Positions 61,896-64,000 of a stretch of DNA of 64,000 nucleotides are shown here, one piece after another. A program made the position numbers and the translations under genes. Source of the stretch: JANNRR01 sp031401675 (GTDB lineage Bacteria > Pseudomonadota > Alphaproteobacteria > Rhodobacterales > Rhodobacteraceae); the NCBI GenBank assembly GCA_031401675.1, contig JANNRR010000198.1, positions 8,584-72,583 on the forward strand, in the 5' to 3' direction. Positions within the stretch are counted from its first letter, which is position 1, and each line of letters starts with the position of its first letter. The notes under the pieces were generated by a model. That model was not told the DNA's origin, did no database searches, and worked only from the letters and a program-made list of their open reading frames with translations.

Positions 61896-62998
61896 AGATG
61901 AGCGGCTTCCGCATCCTCGACCTCAGCCAATTCCTCCCCGGCCCGATGCTGACGCAAATGCTTGCCGACCACGGTGCCGAGGTCATCAAGATCGAGCCAC
62001 CGAGCGGCGAACCGGTCCGCAACGTCGGTTACCGCCAGAACGGCCAATCTGTCTGGTTCCGCAATACCCACCGCGGCAAGAAATCCGTGGTGCTGAACCT
62101 GAAAGATCAGGCCGACGTCGCCGCCTTCCTCACCCTCGCCAAAACCGCCGATGTGGTGGTAGAGGCTTTTCGTCCCGGCGTGGTCGATCGCCTTGGCGTC
62201 GGCTACAGCGCCGTCAGCGCCGTCAACCCGCGCGTGGTCTACGCCTCGATCTCCGCCTTCGGTCAAACCGGCCCCGAAGCCTTGCGCCCCGCCCACGACC
62301 TTGCCATCGAAGCCCTTTGCGGCGTGGTCAGCCTCAACCTCGGCTCTGACGGCACCCCCGCCAATCCCCACATGCCGGTGGCCGACCTCGCCGGATCAAT
62401 GACCGCGCTGGCCGCCATCCTGATGGCGCTTCTGCGTCGCGAGAAGACCGGGCAGGGCGATTACATCGACATTTCGATGCAGGATGCCACCATGGCCTGG
62501 CTGCCCAACGTCACCGGCCCGGTCTTCGCCGAAAACCGCGCTCCGGAGGTGAAAAATGAACGGTCCTTCGGCGGCTACGCCTTTTTTTCGATCTACGAGT
62601 GCGCTGACATGCGCCACGTCGCCCTTGGCGGGGTCGAGCATAAATTCGTCGAGAACTTCCTGAACGCCGTTGACCGCCGCGACCTGATCGCCGCCGCCAC
62701 TGGTCCCAACGGCCCCGGCCAACGCCCGGTAAAGCAGGCGCTGGCCGAAATCTTCCGCGGCAAAACCCGTGCGGAATGGGAGGATTGGGCCCAGGGGCGC
62801 GACCTTTGCTTCGCCCCTGTGCTGGACCTCAAGGAAGCCTTCGCCCGCCCGCAGATCGCCGCCCGCACCATGTTGCTGCACGATGCCGAAGGCTCCCCCC
62901 ACATTGGCACTGCAGTGAAATACGCGCAGGAACCGGGCGAACCAAATTTGCGGCTGGCCGCCTTGGGTGAACATACGGGCGAGGTTCTCAACCGCTGA
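61892..62998 (+). CDS. CaiB/BaiF (class III) CoA-transferase, second copy
   Basis: A 368-residue CoA-transferase distinct from its neighbour. FRILDLSQFLPGPMLTQMLA starts it, followed by GAEVIKIEPPSGEPVRNVG. ISAFGQTGPEALRPAHDL and the catalytic-Asp region MPVADLAGSMTALAAILM are intact, as is KTGQGDYIDISMQDATMAW. The two transferases overlap by ATGA. They share little sequence outside core motifs, so they may be partners in one heteromer or act on two substrates, for example substrate activation and product recycling. Confidence 0.92.
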   Translation: MKMSGFRILDLSQFLPGPMLTQMLADHGAEVIKIEPPSGEPVRNVGYRQNGQSVWFRNTHRGKKSVVLNLKDQADVAAFLTLAKTADVVVEAFRPGVVDRLGVGYSAVSAVNPRVVYASISAFGQTGPEALRPAHDLAIEALCGVVSLNLGSDGTPANPHMPVADLAGSMTALAAILMALLRREKTGQGDYIDISMQDATMAWLPNVTGPVFAENRAPEVKNERSFGGYAFFSIYECADMRHVALGGVEHKFVENFLNAVDRRDLIAAATGPNGPGQRPVKQALAEIFRGKTRAEWEDWAQGRDLCFAPVLDLKEAFARPQIAARTMLLHDAEGSPHIGTAVKYAQEPGEPNLRLAALGEHTGEVLNR

Positions 62999-63174
62999 GT
63001 TGCGATGACTGGCACAAGCCAGGGCGTTCGCGCGAGAATATCACGCGTGTAGTGACTGGTCATGTATGGTTTGGCTTTCGGCCAGCGCTCTCAGGAAAGG
63101 GCAGAATGGCCATTAACCGGGCAATTCCGGGACCGACCGGGATGTCACGAACCGGTTGAAGTCGCAGTGAGCGA

Positions 63175-64000
63175 TCAGATTTGAGAAGAAACCGCAGCCT
63201 GCGCGGGGTTCGGTTTCGCGGGTTGGCCGTTGATCCACACCGCCTCGATGGCGCGGTCGTCGCCGAGCATGATGGTGGGGAAGAGCTGTTCCCAGAAGGT
63301 TTCTGCGTTCGCCGCGCGTTGGGCGATGGCTTGGGTGGATGCGAGGTTGACGATGGTCAGGTCGGCCTCCTTGCCGGCGGCGAGGGTGCCGATTTTGTGG
63401 CTCAGCCGGAGGGCGGCAGCGCTGGCGGCGGTGGCGAGGTACCAGAGGTCTGCCGGGTGCAGCGCGTGTCCGCGGAGTTGGGCCACTTCGTAGGCGGCAG
63501 CCATGGTGCGGAGCATCGAGAAGGAGGAGCCGCCGCCGGTGTCGGTGGCCAGCCCGATGCGGGTAGTGGGTTTGAGGCCGTGCATGTCAAAGAGGCCGGA
63601 GCCGATGAAGCTGTTCGATGTCGGGCAGTGGATCAGGGCGGCGTCAGCCTCGGCCAGGCGGGCGCGTTCGCGGGCGGTCAGGTGGATGGCGTGGCCGAAC
63701 AAGCCGTTGGGGCCAAGCAGGCCGTGGCGTTCGTAGGTGTCGAGGTAGTCGCGGGCTTCGGGGTGCAGCTGGCGGACCCACAGGATCTCGTCATGCTGTT
63801 CGGACAGGTGGGTCTGCATCAGGCAGTCGGGGTGTTCGGCGTGCAGGGCACCGAGCGCGGCAAGCTGCTCGGGCGACGAGGTCGGGGTGAAGCGGGGGGT
63901 GATGACGTAGGAGAGGCGGTGTTGGCCGTGCCATTTCTGCAGGAGGGCTTTGGAGTCTTCGTAGGCCTGTTGCGGCGTGTCGCGCAGGTTTTCCGGCGCG
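63175..64000 (-). CDS. guaD: Guanine deaminase, C-terminal part (runs off window)
   Basis: About 274 C-terminal residues of an amidohydrolase converting guanine to xanthine; the 5' part lies beyond base 64000. Visible motifs are YVITPRFTPTSSPEQL, QTHLSEQ (metal-binding His), GHAIHLTARE, HCPTSNSFIGSGLFDM and GLATDTGGGSSFSMLRTMAAAYE, the last being diagnostic for guanine deaminase with the metal-ligand Asp. It is convergent with the CoA-transferase operon, with a 176-nt gap that shows no clear terminator. It is probably purine catabolism rather than part of that operon. Confidence 0.93.
   Translation of the reverse strand, partial: APENLRDTPQQAYEDSKALLQKWHGQHRLSYVITPRFTPTSSPEQLAALGALHAEHPDCLMQTHLSEQHDEILWVRQLHPEARDYLDTYERHGLLGPNGLFGHAIHLTARERARLAEADAALIHCPTSNSFIGSGLFDMHGLKPTTRIGLATDTGGGSSFSMLRTMAAAYEVAQLRGHALHPADLWYLATAASAAALRLSHKIGTLAAGKEADLTIVNLASTQAIAQRAANAETFWEQLFPTIMLGDDRAIEAVWINGQPAKPNPAQAAVSSQI

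Noticed and set aside
54731..63999. Interpretation of the rightward operon as purine (allantoin) degradation
   Set aside because: A PuuE-like deacetylase and a nearby guanine deaminase suggest it, but no urate, xanthine or ureide enzymes are present, guaD is convergent and separate, and the other genes are CoA-ester enzymes.

Overview
The window looks like chromosomal DNA of a high-GC alphaproteobacterium, most likely a Rhodobacteraceae-type organism. Signs of this are a PutA without the N-terminal DNA-binding domain, a short ProS without the insertion domain, an Hda-like DnaA paralogue beside ppk1/ppx, RTX proteins, and a metF/metR divergent pair. Assignments come from reading motifs by eye; no database search was run.

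Layout. 1-5.4 kb: 5' part of valS, an Lrp-type regulator divergent from an ornithine-decarboxylase-like gene, a small unknown, about 830 nt without a gene, and a DUF2235 hydrolase. 5.5-9.5 kb: metF divergent from metR, an inositol-phosphatase gene, and a GFA/rhomboid pair. 9.5-13 kb: putA. 13.1-13.7 kb: a tRNA-Leu 5'-half relic followed by a complete tRNA-Leu(UAA) interrupted by a 215-nt group I intron. 13.9-16.6 kb: DUF1028/Rid pair and a flavin monooxygenase. 16.9-22 kb: an IclR-controlled CUT1-type ABC importer.

22.2-27.8 kb is the most distinctive block. It encodes an ECF sigma factor, its membrane anti-sigma factor, an exported Asn/Ser-repeat protein, an RTX protein and an exported subtilase. 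The sigma gene and all three exported-protein genes are preceded by the same element, GGAAT-N16-CGTT, with identical spacing. It therefore reads as a self-contained, autoregulated regulon for secreted proteins that I do not recognise as described.

28.1-33.8 kb: a polyphosphate operon (AI-2E-family permease, hdaA, ppk1, ppx). 34-38.5 kb: proS, a dihydrofolate-reductase-like protein, and a four-gene operon (membrane protein, XRE regulator, DUF2306, zinc-free alcohol dehydrogenase). 38.7-41.1 kb: a broken 5' copy of a ThuA gene, a dinucleotide-binding oxidoreductase divergent from a TetR regulator, then the intact ThuA gene. 41.2-43.3 kb: a 700-residue repeat protein ending in RTX nonapeptides.

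43.5-63 kb holds two divergent, tightly overlapping operons that meet at a 216-nt region carrying two identical perfect palindromes exactly 100 bp apart. The leftward operon has a peptide/nickel-type ABC importer and several oxidoreductases: two GMC enzymes, one with a small partner subunit, and an SDR. A crotonase-fold protein follows. The rightward operon has a REDY-like protein, an SDR, a PuuE-like deacetylase, an MmgE/PrpD protein, a CitE-like lyase, a MaoC hydratase, an acyl-CoA dehydrogenase and two CaiB CoA-transferases. Together they suggest uptake, oxidation, CoA activation, hydration and cleavage of one unknown carboxylic substrate. The window ends in a convergent guanine deaminase gene.
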